From: Colocasia esculenta
Lineage: Eukaryota > Streptophyta > Magnoliopsida > Alismatales > Araceae
Direction: 5' to 3'
Assembly: GCA_014218235.1 (NCBI GenBank)
Contig: CM024755.1
Coordinates: 37,964,713-38,028,712 of the forward strand
Length of the DNA: 64,000 bases
Positions 62,673-64,000 of the stretch are shown here, piece after piece. A program made the position numbers and the translations under genes. The notes beneath the pieces are model-generated. The model saw only the letters and a program-made list of their open reading frames with translations, searched no databases and was not told the DNA's origin. Each line of letters begins with the position of its first letter. Positions within the stretch are counted from its first letter, which is position 1.

Positions 62673-64000
62673 TTTGTTACCGGATGAATAGAGAATCGCG
62701 ATCTATGAGCCTCCGCTAACACATGCTCACGGACATCTACTAAATCAGGGACACAAACACGGTGCTGAAATCTAATCACACCGTCCTCATCACGAGCAAT
62801 GCCTGCCTTGCCCACTAACTCTAAGAGTCTAGGGTCGGCTCCCTGTTGCTCGATCACCTCATCCAAAACCGAGGACCTAAGAGATAACTGAGCTACAAAA
62901 GCCTGGCATAGCGATGGCTCTAACTCAGTCAACGCGCAAGCCGCATCTTCCAACATCTTCCAATCCTGCTGGAGAGATGGCCTCTTTCTACTCAGAGCAT
63001 CCGCTACAACATTCGCCTTTCCAGGGTGATACTGAAGGTCGAAGTCATAGTCCTTCAAGAACTCAATCCATCTCCTCTGCCTCAGGTTTAATTCCTTTTG
63101 GGAGAAAAGATACTTCAAGCTCTTGTGGTCGGTAAACACCTCAAATCTGACACCATAAAGATAGTGCCTCCAGATCTTTAGTGCATGAACCACTGCTGCG
63201 AGCTCCAAGTCATGAGTCGGATAGTTCTTCTCATGCTCCTTCAACTGACGAGAAGCATAAGCCACTACCCTTTCCTGCTGCATTAGCACACAGCCTAAAC
63301 CAATCCGAGACGCATCCGTGTAGATAGCAAAACCCTCTACACCGCTCGGTAAGACTAACACCGGGGCTGTCGTGAGCTTAGTCTTCAACAATTGAAAACT
63401 ACTCTCACACTTCTCGGACCAAACAAACTTCACTCCCTTTCTGGTAAGCTGAGTCAAAGGGGCGGCGATGGATGAAAATCCCTCAATAAATCGCCGATAG
63501 TAACCAGCTAAACCAATAAAACTACGAATCTCCGAAGGGGTCTTGGGAATCTCCCAATCCATAACTGCCTGGACCTTTGCTGGATCAACTGCAACACCAG
63601 CACCGGAGATAACATGCCCGAGGAAATGAACCTCGCGCAACCAAAAATCGCACTTGCTGAACTTAGCGTACAGCTTGTGCTCACGAAGAACCTCTAACAC
63701 TACCCTCAAATGCTGACGGTGTGTGGCCTCGTCCGGAGAGTAGACCAGCACATCATCAATAAACACTACGACAAAGCTATCTAAATAAGGCCTAAACACC
63801 CTGTTCATGAGATCCATGAACGCTGCAGGGGCATTGGTCAATCCGAAAGGAAGGACCAAAAACTCATAATGTCCATAACGGGTTCTAAACGCCGTCTTGG
63901 ACACATCCTCACTCCGAATCCTCAACTGATGATAACCAGATCGCAAGTCAATCTTAGAAAAGACTGATGCATCTCGCAACTGGTCAAACAAATCATCAAT
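62657..64000 (-). CDS. Gypsy reverse transcriptase and RNase H (element I), start outside
   Basis: Open to the window edge. Visible: FSKIDLRSGYHQL, FGLTNAPAAFMDLMNRVF, the catalytic VVFIDDVLVYS, GHVISGAGVAVDPAK, GLAGYYRRFIEGFS, RNase H AIYTDASRIGLGCVL (first Asp), DLELAAVVHALKIWRHYLYG, FTDHKSLKYLF, and NVVADALSRK. The linker to integrase ends FSIHP in a shifted frame. No internal stop in 444 codons, which sets I apart from A and C. Confidence 0.92.
   Translation of the reverse strand: MDDLFDQLRDASVFSKIDLRSGYHQLRIRSEDVSKTAFRTRYGHYEFLVLPFGLTNAPAAFMDLMNRVFRPYLDSFVVVFIDDVLVYSPDEATHRQHLRVVLEVLREHKLYAKFSKCDFWLREVHFLGHVISGAGVAVDPAKVQAVMDWEIPKTPSEIRSFIGLAGYYRRFIEGFSSIAAPLTQLTRKGVKFVWSEKCESSFQLLKTKLTTAPVLVLPSGVEGFAIYTDASRIGLGCVLMQQERVVAYASRQLKEHEKNYPTHDLELAAVVHALKIWRHYLYGVRFEVFTDHKSLKYLFSQKELNLRQRRWIEFLKDYDFDLQYHPGKANVVADALSRKRPSLQQDWKMLEDAACALTELEPSLCQAFVAQLSLRSSVLDEVIEQQGADPRLLELVGKAGIARDEDGVIRFQHRVCVPDLVDVREHVLAEAHRSRFSIHPVTKCTRI

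Larger units (their letters stand above)
12601..64000 (+). mobile_element. Ty3/gypsy element C, plus strand, split by D and I, right end outside
   Basis: 5' LTR 12601-15451, Met-tRNA primer site 15463-15475, gag 15660-16642, then D (16643-56506), protease and RT 56507 to 58171, then I from 58172. Protease follows gag in the correct order across D, and GGTGG is present on both sides. C itself interrupts the A LTR at 12600; its TSD would be GTGAG, but the other end is not in view. The LTR is related to solo LTR H. The lineage is probably chromovirus (long LTR with a TGTAGCAACCCGG start), but integrase is not visible. Confidence 0.85.
58172..64000 (-). mobile_element. Ty3/gypsy chromovirus element I, minus strand, right end outside
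   Basis: 3' LTR 58172-61417, purine tract 61418-61434, integrase with chromodomain, and RNase H-RT running to the window edge, all on the minus strand. It splits RNase H of C at 58171/58172. The expected TSD is TAAGC (58167-58171), with its partner beyond the window. The pol is nearly intact, so it is one of the younger insertions. Confidence 0.88.

Overview
This window is plant nuclear DNA from an angiosperm, probably one with a large genome. It is made almost entirely of LTR retrotransposons inserted into one another. I found no convincing host gene, rRNA or tRNA gene. The basis is families seen only in plants: Sirevirus-type Ty1/copia elements with an extra env-like ORF after pol, chromodomain Ty3/gypsy elements with long LTRs, primer sites for initiator Met tRNA and Asp tRNA, and a small hAT-type MITE. 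Letters A to I and Z below are my own labels.

Layout, left to right. Z (1-1590) is a partial Sirevirus-like LTR carrying a 435-bp hAT MITE. 1604-2515 is an unassigned promoter-like stretch. A (about 2516-12600, minus strand) is an old gypsy element cut off inside RNase H. It is split by B (3618-10303, plus strand), a complete LTR element with perfect 5-bp TSDs (TAACT). B has an Asp-tRNA primer site and no pol; instead it encodes a protein with a GYF domain like that of plant GIGYF/EXA1 translation regulators. C (from 12601, plus strand, running off the right edge) is a gypsy element inserted in the LTR of A.

C is split twice. D (16643-56506, TSD GGTGG) sits at its gag-protease junction and I (from 58172, minus strand) sits in its RNase H. 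D is a decayed Sirevirus. Its 5' LTR is cut by E (18671-32421, minus strand), a relative of D, and its gag is cut by F (32422-47612, plus strand), a Sirevirus of another family with two 1323-bp LTRs. F is in turn split by H (37494-41176), a solo gypsy LTR with TSD AAGGT. The nesting A > C > D > F > H is five levels deep and gives a relative order of insertion.

The coding parts (gag, protease, integrase, RT, RNase H, env-like) are mostly recognisable but broken. Most of the stop codons I could compare with a related copy are C-to-T type changes (CAG to TAG, CGA to TGA, TGG to TGA/TAG), as expected of methylated, silenced elements. I is the least damaged and belongs to the chromovirus group by its C-terminal chromodomain.

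The points most worth checking are: the GYF domain inside a non-autonomous LTR element; LTR-specific short CpG motif arrays (AACGATTT in D and E, CTGTCGACAG in F, TGTCGCG-like in C and H, GGCGTC in I); the D/E inverted LTR pair, which could give a fold-back transcript; an in-frame stop shared by the env-like ORFs of D and E; and the mismatched flanks of F, which suggest that two F copies recombined and deleted what lay between them.
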